Program-made: the position numbers and the translations under genes | Assembly: GCA_016647705.1 (NCBI GenBank) | Contig: CM028328.1 | Span: 46,308,647 to 46,372,646, forward strand | DNA length: 64,000 nucleotides | Source of the DNA: Eucommia ulmoides | Taxonomy: Eukaryota > Streptophyta > Magnoliopsida > Garryales > Eucommiaceae | Direction: 5' to 3' | Notes under the pieces: model-generated | Database searches by the model: none | What the model was told of the DNA's origin: nothing | The model's input: the letters and a program-made list of their open reading frames with translations, nothing else | Shown: piece after piece, positions 1-11,442 of the stretch | Numbering within the stretch: position 1 is the stretch's first letter | Layout: the number at the start of each line of letters is the position of its first letter

Positions 1-1322
1 TACAAATCAGATCACTAGCCAGCTCAGATCAGTGACATCAAATGAATTAGTGCTCTAACTCAAGAATTCCAACACCAGAATGATCTTACAATAATATCTT
101 AATATAATATCAGAATGATAACTCTCAGAAAGCTCAGGAACTGAATAGTTCGTGATGGAATAATCTTATCTCTAAAAAACACAGGTCTATTTAAATAAAT
201 TTGAAACAGGCCCTCCAACGGCTAGTTCTCATATGTCATGACATTTATTTGCTCATATAGACCCTATATATCATCACTTTTCATTTCTGGTATATTTGAC
301 TTAAATATAACTTTCAAAACATTCAAATTAGTCTCTCAAATATTTCTTCATCTCAAATAGATAAGATAGAAAGAATTAATGTACCAATTTGAGAAATAAT
401 TAAATTATATGAATCATAACTATAGGGATAACAAAATATTAATGACATATGTTAAATACCATAAGATCCCTAAGATATCTCTTTGATCCTAACCATAAAA
501 CGGCTAGCAACGACTACTTTTTAGAAAAGATCCACGAAATCCTCTAAACTTGAAACAGTCCATCGGTTGACCGACCAAAGTCTATAGGTCGACCGATCAA
601 TTAAGGTTATAGCCCAAGCCAAAAAGTTCTTGCCAGTCGGTCGACCGAAACTCTATGTCTGTCAACCGATCGATTCAGGATGCTCCATAGGCTAATTTTT
701 AGCTATGGTCGATCGACCAATTATCTTAAGTCTGTTGACCGATCGATTCAGAGAGTTTAGATTTTGGCAATCGATCTTTCTTCGGTCGGTTAACCGATTG
801 ATCCAGAGATTGTACCATTCCCAACCACTTCTTCATCGGTTGACCGATCCTACTGGAACACTTCTTCCTCATTTAATTTTAACTCCAATCTTCAATGTTT
901 TTGTCCCTTTAACCGATTTATTTTCTCGCTTAACTTAATTAATACTTTAAATAAATTTTAATTACTAATTTTTCTTAAATCAATATTTCTTCTTCAATTT
1001 CACATAGGAGCAAATATGTTTAACTAATTAAGATCCTAATAAAAACACACATAAATATTGAATAATTTTTATGTTGTGTGTGATCCTAATCGGGATACAA
1101 TAAGAGTTAAAATTAACCTGAGTTGTTTTCTCTTAAATTCTTCAAAATCTTCAGTCTCTTAATACTTGTCTCTTTGTCAGTCCCTTGAATCCTTAACCAT
1201 CTTCAATCATTTCTTCATGATAAAATCATCAATGAAACTTTTACATTGAAACACTCAAGAAACTCGTTAGTTCCACAAAAAACATTAACATTTAATTGTC
1301 CATCAAAATCTTAGAATCAATA
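1..1322 (-). mobile_element. copia-like LTR fragment, cut by the window edge
   Basis: On the minus strand this stretch resembles the solo LTR at 37689-39801. Both begin TRTTGAT.CTAAGATTTTGATGG-like, share the 'gatcctaat...cacata/tgtgt' block (here 1010-1090) and carry a cluster of palindromic motifs built on GTCGAC/CGATCG (here about 550-850). The LTR's 5' edge falls at 1322; the other end lies outside the window, so length and TSD cannot be checked. No purine tract abuts 1322, so it is more likely a solo or 5' LTR than a 3' LTR. It is an old, diverged copy. The superfamily call rests on the similarity of the other copy's 3' end to copia LTR ends. Confidence 0.6.
545..860. repeat. cluster of palindromic CGGTCGACCG-type motifs
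   Basis: About nine short motifs fall within 315 bp. Several are perfect palindromes: CGGTCGACCG near 638, GGTCGATCGACC near 708 and CGGTTAACCG near 787. The rest are variants that mostly differ by C-to-T type changes at CG, such as CGGTTGACCG. They lie inside the copia-like LTR, and the related LTR at 37689 has its own set built on GTCGAC. Confidence 0.7.
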
Positions 1323-1631
1323 TAAATCTATTAAATTTTATAAAACTCCAAAACATAGATTCTAATCGAAGAATTCGAAAATCGAACCAACGTCAATCAA
1401 GCCCTTACACGGTGTACATTTTTAATTGCTTAAAAAATAATTGTGATTCAAAAAATATTTTCACCCAAAAAGAAAGTAGATACAATATAAAGTAATCAAA
1501 TTAAAATTTGTTGACTTGTAAAAGTTGAGAAAAATAATTCTAATTTATAAAAGAAAATAGATACAATATAACTTAATCAAATTAGTATTTGTTGACTTGC
1601 AAAAATTAATAAAATTGATCATATTTTATGG
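1323..1631. other. no recognisable feature
   Basis: AT-rich spacer between two LTRs. A sequence near 1480-1500 ('agtagatacaatataa') recurs near 1556-1572 with similar flanks, suggesting a degenerate ~77-bp duplication. No coding sequence is visible. Confidence 0.5.
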
Positions 1632-1636
1632 TTATT

Positions 1637-2729
1637 TGTAATACCCCGAAAATTTATATTTTTTAAAAATATTATTTTATATAAGTTTAATATTTTTGGA
1701 GACGATTTTGTAAATTTGTGGTATAAATATATGTTTTATAAGTTTTGGAGATTAAATGTTAAATTTATATTTTCGATAATTTTTGGAATTAAATGATAAA
1801 TTTATATTTTTGAAAATATTATTTTAATATTTTTGAGTTGTTTTGTATATTATGAAAATTTATAATAAATATTTTATAATGTTTGGGGTGAAAAGTATAA
1901 TTTTAAGGGTTGCTAAGAATATTATATAATATATGGGGGTGTTACTGTAATTTGTACAAAAATCTTGAAAAGTTGTTTTTTACATTACATGGCTACGTGT
2001 GTGAAATGCATGGAAGTGAGTGAAATGCATGAAAATGAAAGTGGAAGAGAGAAAAAAGACAAAAACAAAAGAAAAAGAAGTAAAAAGAAAAAGGTAAGGA
2101 AGTTGACAAAAAAAAAAAAAACAAAAAAAAAACAATAATAATAAATGAAAATTGTGGAATGAATTGTCAATAGCATAAAACTCTTATATATGCACGTAAA
2201 TATATATATATATATGTGACACGTATATGTGTGATTAAACGGCACACGGCTCTTTTAATTTGTGGTCAAGGGAAGCAAATACTCTCAAATAATAATTAAA
2301 ATTATATCACATCGATTTTGACTTCGGATTTCAAGTAGAATTTCTAATTTTTTTAATATATGTATTTAATTTTCCTATTGTGTGATTTATGTTATTATTG
2401 TTGTCGAATTTTAGCTGTTAATTTTCATAAAATAATTATGATTATGTGAAACTTATGTGGAAATCATGCCAACGTGTTTTATTTGTTATATTAATTAAAT
2501 GCATGTATTAGAAGGGTTGAAAATTTTACTAAGTGTTAACTCACAATCCTACAGTTTTGATTGCAAGGCCTGTGAGAATTAAACTATGCATAAAATTATA
2601 TTAGAATTTTTATTTAATTTGTAATATTTGTATTTATTATTTATCTTAGTAAGATTGACTCGATGAATTCCCAGATTTCTCTCCCTGTTTTCATAAAAAT
2701 AAATATGTATTTTCTTTTGTTTTTGGTTC

Positions 2730-2801
<72 letters not shown>

Positions 2802-3115
2802 GTCGAAACATATCTGTAACGAAATACATTTTAGGTTGTTTAAGTTGGAGATATAATTATAATATCTTGACAATAATTATAGTTGCATATATATAGCTTT
2901 CATTTAAAATTTTATTGTGTTATTTTTATTTATTGTAATTGTTCCAAAATTGATTTGATACAAAATTGAATTGATAAATTCAATAATTATAATTATTGAG
3001 CGTTATAAAATTTTTTGAGATTTTTATTAATAATAAAATATTGGTTATTCGATTTTAGTGCAAATTCTCCAATGGGAGAAATAGCGTGGCGGCTTTGGGA
3101 AACCAGGTCGTTACA
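1637..3115 (+). mobile_element. solo LTR of a Ty3/gypsy-type element (TSD TTATT)
   Basis: The segment begins TGTAATACCCCG and ends GGTCGTTACA, so the termini form a short inverted repeat (TGTAA...TTACA). It is flanked on both sides by the 5-bp direct repeat TTATT (1632-1636 and 3116-3120), the mark of LTR-element integration. At 1479 bp with no internal coding region or second LTR, it is a solo LTR left by LTR-LTR recombination. The TGTAATACCCCG start is common in plant gypsy LTRs; it is not the same subfamily as the LTRs at 12988, 29796, 33104 and 54263. It contains a long TA microsatellite. Confidence 0.88.
2732..2799. repeat. (AT)n microsatellite
   Basis: About 34 uninterrupted AT dinucleotides inside the solo LTR. 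Confidence 0.95.
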
Positions 3116-3164
3116 TTATTTATTTTCTATTTTATAGTATATTAGTAAAAGTTAATTTGTAAAA

Positions 3165-3377
3165 ATATTATTTCACTTTTATGATTATTTATGTAATTTT
3201 TAATAGTATACTTATTTTCAGTATTTATAAAACGTCATTACTTACTAAAATTTATACATCTACTCCCAGGTATTGCTATCAAAGTAACCAAATGATATCT
3301 ATGTATTTTATCCTTCAATATTAAGAATTTATTATAATTTTTATCTAAGCCTGCGCAATGCACGGATCAAAAACTAG
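3165..3377 (+). mobile_element. Helitron-like 3' end, copy 1
   Basis: The segment ends with a degenerate hairpin (CCTGCGCAATGCACGG, about 3350-3365), a short A-rich spacer and CTAG at 3374-3377, followed by T. This is the usual plant Helitron 3' terminus (GC hairpin then CTRR, inserted before T). The upstream ~210 bp recur at 3570-3777 in the same orientation. The 5' TC end was not fixed. Confidence 0.6.
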
Positions 3378-3569
3378 TGTTAATCCTTAAAGTGGAAGGA
3401 AAGAGAGTTTTAATGAAATTGGAGAAAACCTCTTTCGAGTCTTTTAGTGATTCTTACATATTTGTTTTTTAATTTTTAATTTTTATATATCAAATATTGA
3501 TCGGCCTCACTCAATTTCTTCTTTTTTTGTTTTAGTTATTTTTTTTCTAATTAATACAACAATATATGA

Positions 3570-3777
3570 TTATTTTCACTTTTATAATCATTTATGTAAT
3601 TTTTAATTGTATATTTATTTTCAGTATTTAAAATGTCATTACTCAATAAAATTTATGCATCCGCTCCTGAATATTACTACCAAAGTAATCAAATATTATA
3701 TATATATTTCATACTTCAATATTAAGAATTTAGTATAATTTTTTTTTAAATCTGTGCAATGCGTGGGTCTAAACTAG
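3570..3777 (+). mobile_element. Helitron-like 3' end, copy 2
   Basis: Diverged duplicate of 3165-3377, ending with the hairpin-like CTGTGCAATGCGTGGG and CTAG at 3774-3777 followed by T. Two 3' ends about 400 bp apart in the same orientation fit tandem insertion of related short Helitrons or end duplication. Confidence 0.6.
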
Positions 3778-4461
3778 TATGTTATAGATGGAGAGAGAAA
3801 AGAGAAAATGGAGAACTAAATATACTATCTTTAAAATATGAAATAATTTAGGTATTCTTAATTAAAAATCTAGTATAGGAAAATTGTGAGATGCTTGAAA
3901 TTGTTCTTTTTTTTTTCTTTTTTTTTTTTTCTTTTTTCTTTTTTTTTTTTTTTCAAATTTTCATCCTTATTTTAGATTTTAGGGAAATCACATTTTCTAT
4001 ACTCTTATATAAATAAAGGTTTAGTTCACTATTCATTTGTATAAGTAAAATTACCAAAGGGACCTTCAAAATTTTAAAATAAAACGAACTTGTCCTTTAA
4101 GTCACTTTTTAATTTTTTTTAAAATCATTTAATATATCTATATATTTTAAATAATTATTTTTTTTTTATTAAACTAGGTGAACAACACGTGCCTATCATC
4201 TCATGTTCTAATATATTTTATGAAAATTAGAAGGATAAATTCCCCATATTTAAGTATAAATCACGAAATGTAAATTCTTCAAACTTTGGTATATTACGAT
4301 ATTCCAATTCTCGTATAACCACTTGCATCAACTAATAAAATGTCTAAATTTATGTCGTTCACTATGAACAAACATTCCTTCAATGTTTTATGAATTATTA
4401 TATTAAATGTTATCGAATCCACACCAATCAGAATTAAACTATGCACAAATAAGTAATTAAA
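3778..4461. other. AT-rich spacer with a Helitron-like 5' end
   Basis: Holds an interrupted poly-T tract (about 3905-3953). At 3996 a TCTATACTCTTATATAA sequence leads into a block (to about 4100) that recurs in inverse orientation at 5190-5590 and 26160-26440. TC followed by an AT-rich start is the usual Helitron 5' end, but this copy was not paired with a 3' end. No gene seen. Confidence 0.4.
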
Positions 4462-4640
4462 CGCATTTAGAAGTTTAAATATTTCAGTAAGGACGATTTG
4501 GTGAAGAAGAAATTGTGACATTGTAGTCGATATTTGCACTCAGTATTATATAAATATTTCGGTAATTTGACGCATTTAGAAGTATAAATATTTCAGTAAG
4601 AATGGTTTGGTGAAGAAGAAATGGTGATAGTCGAGAAAAA
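4462..4640. repeat. two-copy direct repeat, period about 109 bp
   Basis: 'cgcatttagaag...taaatatttcagtaag...ggtgaagaagaaa' occurs at 4462 and again at 4571 with small differences. It is a local tandem duplication in otherwise unremarkable AT-rich DNA. Confidence 0.75.
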
Positions 4641-4969
4641 TGAGATCTTCGATTGACAATAAGTATAAAATGTTTATAAATATGTCTAAACCATTTTATT
4701 AGGTGTTTAATATTAAAATAACAATAAAAAAGATTTGAATATATATATCAGGATGATAATTTAAATAAAAATCTATCTACGTATTCAGTTATAAAAGATG
4801 ACATGTATGTAATTACTTTGAATATATAATATTTTTATAATTTTTTTAAAGTAGAAAGATTAAAATATCTACAATTTTTTCTTATTAAAACTATTTCAAT
4901 TGAAAAGTCAAAATTTAAATCTAACAGCAAAAAAAGAAAAAAAAAATAGTATAAATTGAATAGATGTAT
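4641..4969. other. no recognisable feature
   Basis: AT-rich sequence without a supported gene, terminal motif or repeat. Confidence 0.5.
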
Positions 4970-5842
<873 letters not shown>

Positions 5843-6060
5843 ACAAATTATAATTTTGGTCCTCATATTTGGACGCATTTTTCCATTTGGCCCTTCAATT
5901 ATTTTTGGTCAAAGTGACCCTCATATTTGCACGAGATTTTTTAAGTGACTCTTCTGTGTAAAAATGAGGTTAAAACTAACAGAAATGAGTCACGTGACTT
6001 GCACATGCAAATTTCAAGGGGTAACAAGGTCATTTTCATTTTCTTTTTATTTTTTCTATT
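5843..6060 (+). repeat. left terminal inverted repeat of the Mutator-like element
   Basis: About 215 bp matching the inverse of 25880-26085. Shared landmarks are 'ggtcaaagtgaccctcatatttg', 'aagtgactcttct' and 'gaggttaaaactaacag'. It ends in a CT-rich tract. Confidence 0.7.
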
Positions 6061-6330
6061 TTTTCTTTTTCTTTTTCTTTTTTCTTATTATTTTTGCTTC
6101 CCTGTATGTCTTCTCCGCCCAAATGCCAAATCAGCCTCCACCTTCCTTCTTATTGTTCTCTCCCTCCTCTATATCTCTATTTTCATCAAGTTTCGCCATT
6201 CCACAAGGGGTATATAAAATTCAATAAACGACTCATGGGTTTGAAGTGTACAACCTTTGATTCAAACCCTATTTTCCTATTTTTCCATTCAAGCTAATTC
6301 ATCGAATGGTTGTGATTTTCTCTTTTTTTC

Positions 6331-6390
<60 letters not shown>
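6061..6390. other. interior of the Mutator-like element, ending in CT and TA tracts
   Basis: Pyrimidine-rich sequence, then (CT)n about 6330-6360 and (TA)15 at 6361-6390. The TA tract stops at the Helitron 3' terminus at 6391 and resumes at 12599, which shows that the Helitron inserted into this microsatellite. The reading frames here are low-complexity and not believable genes. Confidence 0.6.
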
Positions 6391-6391
<1 letters not shown>

Positions 6392-6425
6392 TAGGGTATA
6401 ACCCGTACCCGAGGGCACGGGTATA
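6391..6425 (-). other. Helitron 3' terminal hairpin and CTAG
   Basis: CTAG at 6391-6394 (palindromic), a short spacer, then CCCGTACCCGAGGGCACGGG at 6402-6421. This pairs with itself (CCCGT/ACGGG and CCC/GGG around a GA loop). It matches the subterminal hairpin plus CTRR rule for Helitron 3' ends on the minus strand. Confidence 0.8.
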
Positions 6426-7300
6426 AAAAAATACACTTAAAAAAAATTGATATTATGGAAATATATTACTCATGCATGTAATTTCATTTTTCCTAATCCC
6501 ATAAAATTAGGTACATAGAGACTAAATTAATAGCATAATTTTTCATAAAAAATCAGACAATTGTCATACCTTAATGTTTACCCAAGATTCTTCAAATTCA
6601 AATTATTCATAAGATCATAATCACAATAGTTGCAGCCTTGCCAAATCAAAGAGAGGACAGTTAAAAAAAAGGAGGTATATTAGATTTATAAAAAAAATTA
6701 TGGACAATGTCGTTTCTTGAAATCGTAGCTGGATGAAAACAAAATAATAACCGATAAACATGACAAATATAAATAACAAAATTAAGCAACCAATGCGAAA
6801 AAAAAAAAAAAAAAAAAATTCTCTTATCAAGAGGAAATAATTTACTAATTTTAACAATTGTTAAAATGCCAAAAGGTCTTAACACTAATTTTATTAATTA
6901 ACAATTCCACTAATTTTTGCCCGGATAAAAAAAAAAATTTTGACACTACATCACTCATCACTACCCTTATATATTTTTTTTAAGAGTTAAGTAGATGGTA
7001 ATTTGATTTTATTTTTGTATTATTCAATTTGACTTAACCCAAATAAGGAGAAGATAGAGAAAGAGATGGAGGATCCAATTAAGAGCGGGAATTAATTTAT
7101 TATTTTAAGTTTTTTTTTTCACTTCATATTTTTTTATAATTTTCAATCAATCCATCACATACCTTCTCTCCTATTTGTTCAAAACAATATTAATAAACAT
7201 TCTATTTAAATAAAAATAACTTCTTAAAACCCAAATAATTTTTCAATTTTCAAAGATTATTTTCGAAAAAATGTTAACCCCCACCACATAACCAAGCTCA
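6426..7300. other. Helitron interior, AT-rich, no gene recognised
   Basis: AT-rich with several poly-A and poly-T runs (for example about 6799-6819). I see no coding segment that I can assign. Confidence 0.5.
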
Positions 7301-7654
7301 CATACCCGCCTCACCTTTGTCCGCCTCAGACTGAAATTCATGCATTTCGATATCAATATCAAAACCTCATTCCTTTACTTATTTATATATGAAAACAACT
7401 CTTTTTTTTGCCTCAAACACCCCCACCCCCAATCATTCTCTCTCTCTCTCTCTCTCTCTTAAATTTGAAAAAAAAAAAAAAAGTGAAAATGGATCATGAA
7501 GATGATCTTAACCTCAAAGCGACTGAGCTAAGGTTAGATTTATTCGGAGGCGTTTCGGTAAAATCTATTTACTTATTCATTTGAATGAAGATTTGAAGAA
7601 AAAACAAAAAAAAAAAAAAAAAAAGTTAGCTTTTTTCAATCATCCATGATGCAG
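7301..7654 (+). pseudogene. captured Aux/IAA gene 5' fragment (leader, first exon, first intron)
   Basis: An ATG at 7489 opens a 23-codon exon (7489-7557) with LNLKATELRLDLFGG. This is the domain I signature of Aux/IAA auxin-response repressors (family pattern LNLKATELRLGLPG), and the LxLxL EAR core used to bind TOPLESS is kept as LRLDL. The family's glycine and proline are replaced by Asp and Phe. A GT donor follows at 7558 and an AG acceptor ends at 7654 after a poly-A and T-rich stretch, so it looks like exon 1 plus intron 1. Upstream is a CT-rich leader (about 7437-7460) and a TATA-like 'tatttatata' near 7380, as in real promoters. Domains II-IV are absent and the sequence after 7654 is unrelated. 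It lies inside the Helitron and in opposite orientation to it. The identification is strong for so short a piece; expression is unknown. Confidence 0.75.
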
Positions 7655-8230
7655 GCATTTCCCTCAACCGATCGATGGCAGCCGCTCAGCCGCCGCATCG
7701 AGTGCCGATCCGAAGATCAATGATGAGAGTGAAAGTGTCGAGATCCAACCACCGCCATCATACGCCGTCTGGATCCAACCACATGCCATTTTACGCTGTA
7801 AAGATCCGACCACCGCTGGCCATCGCCATCTAGAACCAACCAAGTTGAATTCAGATTTGGCCAATCCAAACTCAAATCTAGTCGAATCGACGACAACGGC
7901 TACTGCGACAGATCGGAGAGGCATAGATGACGTGTGAGTACGATTTGAACTGGCCACATGATGACATATGAATCCGACCACTGCCGGCCAATTGAGGGAT
8001 CTACGATGGCGGTGATAGAGCATCGGTGCTTCGGTTGTGGCCGCGATGAGGGACGGCGATGACAATAGTGAAGGAAACAGCAACAAATCAGTAGTGCTCA
8101 GAGATTAATATTTTTGGGCATGATCAGTCGTCGAACCAATTGTCGACCACCGCCATCCGAGCCCTCGCCGAACCAACCACCAACTATCGTCATCTACATC
8201 TAAGCACTATCACCATCCAAATCTGAATAA
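7655..8230. other. GC-richer segment in the Helitron, origin unknown
   Basis: Clearly richer in G+C than its surroundings, with repeated 'gatccaaccaccgcc' and 'gccatcgcc'-type phrases. It may be captured or filler DNA. A 140-codon open frame on the minus strand (7664-8086) is low-complexity and matches no family I know, so I do not call it a gene. A similar 'gatggcggtgatgg'-rich texture recurs at 11520-11900. Confidence 0.4.
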
Positions 8231-9181
8231 AAGTTCAGATTGATAATAATAAAAATAATAATAGCACAAAACTAAATAAATATAATTATTTGTTAAAAAA
8301 TAATTTTATTTGAATGAAAATTAATTTAATTTTTAAAAAAAATCAATATTATAAAAATATTTATTTAAAAAAATAAAATAAAATAAAATTTTGAATTGAT
8401 AATATAAAATAAAAATAAATAAATATTATAATTAATTTCAATACAAATTTTTATTCATCTAATGTCATTGTAAGAGATAAGATATTAGCAATTTAAAACA
8501 CCACTTTCTAGGTCCCATCCCAAAAGCGAAAAAATCCCTTGGATAGAACTTCCATAAGTAGTGTTTTTCACTTATGGGACCTTTAGAGAAATTTCCTTTT
8601 ATTTTTATTTAATAAGAATAAAAACTTTTAAAACTTGTCTTCTTCCACTAATAAGATAATAAGATTATGGATTAAAATTAATCTTTAGATTATGGATTAA
8701 AATTAAACATTGTTCAACTCCACACATGGACATGCTCTTCCCATACCCAACATCCCCGATCTCTCAAAACAAACACCCCATGCTTGTCCAACTCTTGTCC
8801 CAAAATGTAGAATCATTTTGCTTCAAATGTGCTGCTAATACTACCGACAGCTTTAGCCCAAACTTTGTCCAAAATTCATGCACTTTGATATTTACACAAA
8901 CACCCCCTTACAAACAAAAAATAGTAATCGAAATTCAAAAACAGTAATTAAGAAACCAAAAAATACCAATTTGGGAGTCGGTTCAGCTTCAGCTCTTTCA
9001 AAATAGAGATGAAGTTTTTTTTGCCAAAGGGTCAATTAGAGAAAATAGAGGTATGTTTTTTGTTAAATTAAGATAGAGTAAAATTTTAAAATAGATGGTT
9101 TGAAAATTAATTAAAATAAAAATATAGGGAAGTAAGAGACAATTAACCCAATAATAAATGACGTCAAGCACTCCAATATCC
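8231..9181. other. Helitron interior, nothing recognised
   Basis: AT-rich to 8640, then mixed composition. A 73-codon open frame (8726-8947, plus strand) has unremarkable composition and no motif I recognise. Another captured fragment is possible but unsupported. Confidence 0.4.
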
Positions 9182-9360
9182 CTACCCGTCCATCAAAAAA
9201 CTATACCCATTGAGATGCAGCCGATGGTTTATTCCGACGACCAAATTGGTACCTTGCATCACTATCTCAATAGGCAAAATGTACCTCAATACCTTCACCT
9301 CCGTCCCCTTCATCGGAATCTCCAGGTTCAACAACAGATACGATGCCATGAAATTGAACA
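9182..9360 (-). pseudogene. captured laccase (multicopper oxidase) fragment
   Basis: Read on the minus strand from 9358, one frame gives FNFMASYLLLNLEIPMKG, then GTEVKVLRY, then EIVMQGTNLVVGINHRLHLN followed by GYSF. This matches the start of the third cupredoxin domain of plant laccases, where the family reads FxFTADYLPLxLEIP...GTEVKVL..Y.S.VEIVFQGTNLVAGI(D/E)HP(M/I)HLHGYSF. The copper-ligand motif HPxHLHG has decayed to HRLHLNG, losing the proline and a histidine. The frame closes at 9182-9184 and the family match ends there. Only about 60 of the roughly 560 residues of a laccase are present. It lies in the Helitron in the same orientation as the element. Function as an enzyme is excluded; the family assignment is confident. 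Confidence 0.85.
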
Positions 9361-10569
9361 CATGCGGCTAAAATTTCGGGAATCATTTGAAAGTGATCAA
9401 GTGTTTAAAATGACCCAAATTCAAAATGTGTAGACATTTTCAAATGAGTTAATTCAAAGGCCCAAAACATCTCCCTCCAAAAATATGCAGAAGACATTTT
9501 CAGTCAACCATAACCTAATTTTTTCGGAAACTGTTAATTTAATACTATAAAGTGCGTTGCAATTTCAAAAAAATGGACAAATGGACAAACACAGATATTT
9601 TATTAAAACATAGGCTATCTAACACATCAATATCTAATAACACAGATATTAGGATATTAAAATAATACCACAATTAAGCAAAAAATGCTAACTAACTATC
9701 CAAATTTTAGTACTTTAATGCTACATTTTGCATATGGAACTAAATAATTAATTAATAATTCAAAAATCAAAACATGGTACTTTATCTATGACTTCTATTT
9801 TGTTCTTCACCAACAAAAATCACCTTCAAGTTTTTTGATTTAATTACGTTGGCCTAAAAGTACAATGAAGTTGAAGCAAGACAATGAAACCTGTAAAAGG
9901 AAAAGATATAAAAACTTAATTGGACATGTGAATCAATAAAAATAAAAAATTAATATTGATGTATTATAACAAAAGTCGTTGAAACACATAGGGAATCACT
10001 CAATTTAGAATAAAATAATTTAAAAAGAAGATTCAATGGATAGGTTAAAATCACAAATTCTTACCTATATTCATTGGTGGATTTGAGACACTATAGCCAA
10101 TTCATCCAAAAAAAAAATGGTAAAAATATAAAGAAATTGTTTAACACAAAAAAATAATAATCATCATTAGAAAATATTTTGACCCAAAATTAAAAACAAA
10201 TATAATGAAGCCCAATGAAAACAAATAAATTGAAAATAGTGGTAGGTTTAAAGTGTAATTTGACCCCAAAAAACATAATCACACTTGATTTTTGTTGCCT
10301 AAAAAAGTGGGAGAGAAAAAACTATTTTTTTTTTGTTTGGCAAAATAAAAATAAAAAAAAAACATTCCAGCTGCCATCTTTAAGCTCTCTCTCAAAAGGA
10401 GGAGAAAAAATTGAAAAGGGAGGTTAAAGGTGAGGGCAAAAATGTAAATAAATGGTTCAAATTTCATAATGTTGAAAGATTTTTAGAAAACAGAGCATCG
10501 GTCTGTGTTCCAATGATGAAACAGAGTTGAGCAAAAAGAATGAAGAAACAGAGCATTCTTTGGCTACAC
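9361..10569. other. Helitron interior, AT-rich, nothing recognised
   Basis: Contains the direct repeat 'aacacagatatt' (near 9589 and 9640), poly-A stretches and no supported gene. Confidence 0.45.
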
Positions 10570-10574
10570 AATAT

Positions 10575-10967
10575 TAAAATACCCCATTTGTTTCAGCAGT
10601 AGCTGTTGAAGCAAGGAATATCCTTTACATAGTATCCTGCAAAATATTTGAACAAATTTGAATTACCTTAGTTCCTGCAAAATTCGCTTGATGAATATTT
10701 GTTCTCGATTTAGTTCATAGCATACCTTTTATAGCCTTTCATTCAAAAGGTCTGAGCACAGAAATATCAATAGGATTTTAACTAATTAAATTAGTAAACA
10801 ATTAAAGCTAACTAAATTATCAAACTAAACACTACATTTAACATCCTAACTACTAATTTCAACAATTACTCATACCTGAACATTGAACATTGTTGTACTT
10901 CTCCTTTATGTAAAGAAACAAATTTTTAATCCCTCTTGGATACACAAAGCAAGCACTCACTCCAGTC
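10575..10967 (-). pseudogene. captured beta-glucosidase (GH1) exons
   Basis: On the minus strand a 91-bp exon-like block (10967-10877) follows an AG acceptor (gtgagtttcag) and precedes a GT donor (gtatgag). It encodes TGVSAC, then FVYPRGIKNLFLYIKEKYNN, then VQCS. The middle is the well-known GH1 segment (W)LYVYPxGIRxLLLYIKEKYNNP that precedes the nucleophile motif ITENG. Further along the strand, after an intron-like AT-rich stretch ending TTTTGCAG near 10640, the DNA (about 10638-10590) resembles the exon coding VKGYFAWSLLDNFEWxxG, though very decayed. The ITENG exon itself was not seen. It lies in the Helitron in the same orientation as the element. The first exon call is good and the second is weak. 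Confidence 0.7.
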
Positions 10968-11235
10968 TGAAACTCACCAAGATCATGATAATTAAATTTA
11001 CATTTTGCACCCCCTAATTATAAGAATAACCAACATTTTGCACCCTCAACTATCATGTTCGATTTCTAATAACCAGGCAATAAGAATAAAATTAATGATT
11101 TATAGGTGATAAATTTAAAAATTAAATTAATTAACTTTTTTTTATTAATTAAAATATCAAACCAATCATAGAAAAAATAAATAAAAGATCAATAAATTCA
11201 ATACCCAAAATGGATGTCACCCTCTCATCCACTCT

Positions 11236-11442
11236 TTAGAATGTCAAAAGAGCAATAGTGAAATTGGGGAGCAAAGAGAATTGGAGAGAGAGAGAGAGAG
11301 GCGTGCAAGCAAAGCGAGACATTGTTATGGGTTCCAGACCTTCGGGTTTCTTGGAGGAGATGATGTAAACGGCCGAGGCAACGGTGAACACGGCATCGAC
11401 GACACCCAAAATCTGAATTTCAAGCGTACCCATAAAATCCAT
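11236..11442 (-). pseudogene. unrecognised hydrophobic N-terminal reading frame, possibly captured
   Basis: A 68-codon frame starts MDFMGTLEIQILGVVDAVFT and continues VASAVYIISSKKPEGLEP before an unrelated Ser/Leu-rich tail read from a GA-repeat. The first 40 residues have a plausible amphipathic or membrane-like pattern and better codon composition than the surroundings, so it may be the 5' exon of a host gene caught in the Helitron. I do not recognise the family. It may be chance. Confidence 0.3.

Noticed and set aside
2641-2896. Tyr/Ile-repeat frames
   Set aside because: Direct translations of the TA microsatellite.
7664-8086. 140-codon open frame on the minus strand
   Set aside because: Low-complexity, no recognised motif, and composition follows the GC-richer block it lies in; no splice or start context supports it.
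9158-9433. 91-codon plus-strand frame
   Set aside because: It is the antisense shadow of the laccase fragment, whose minus-strand frame matches a known family.
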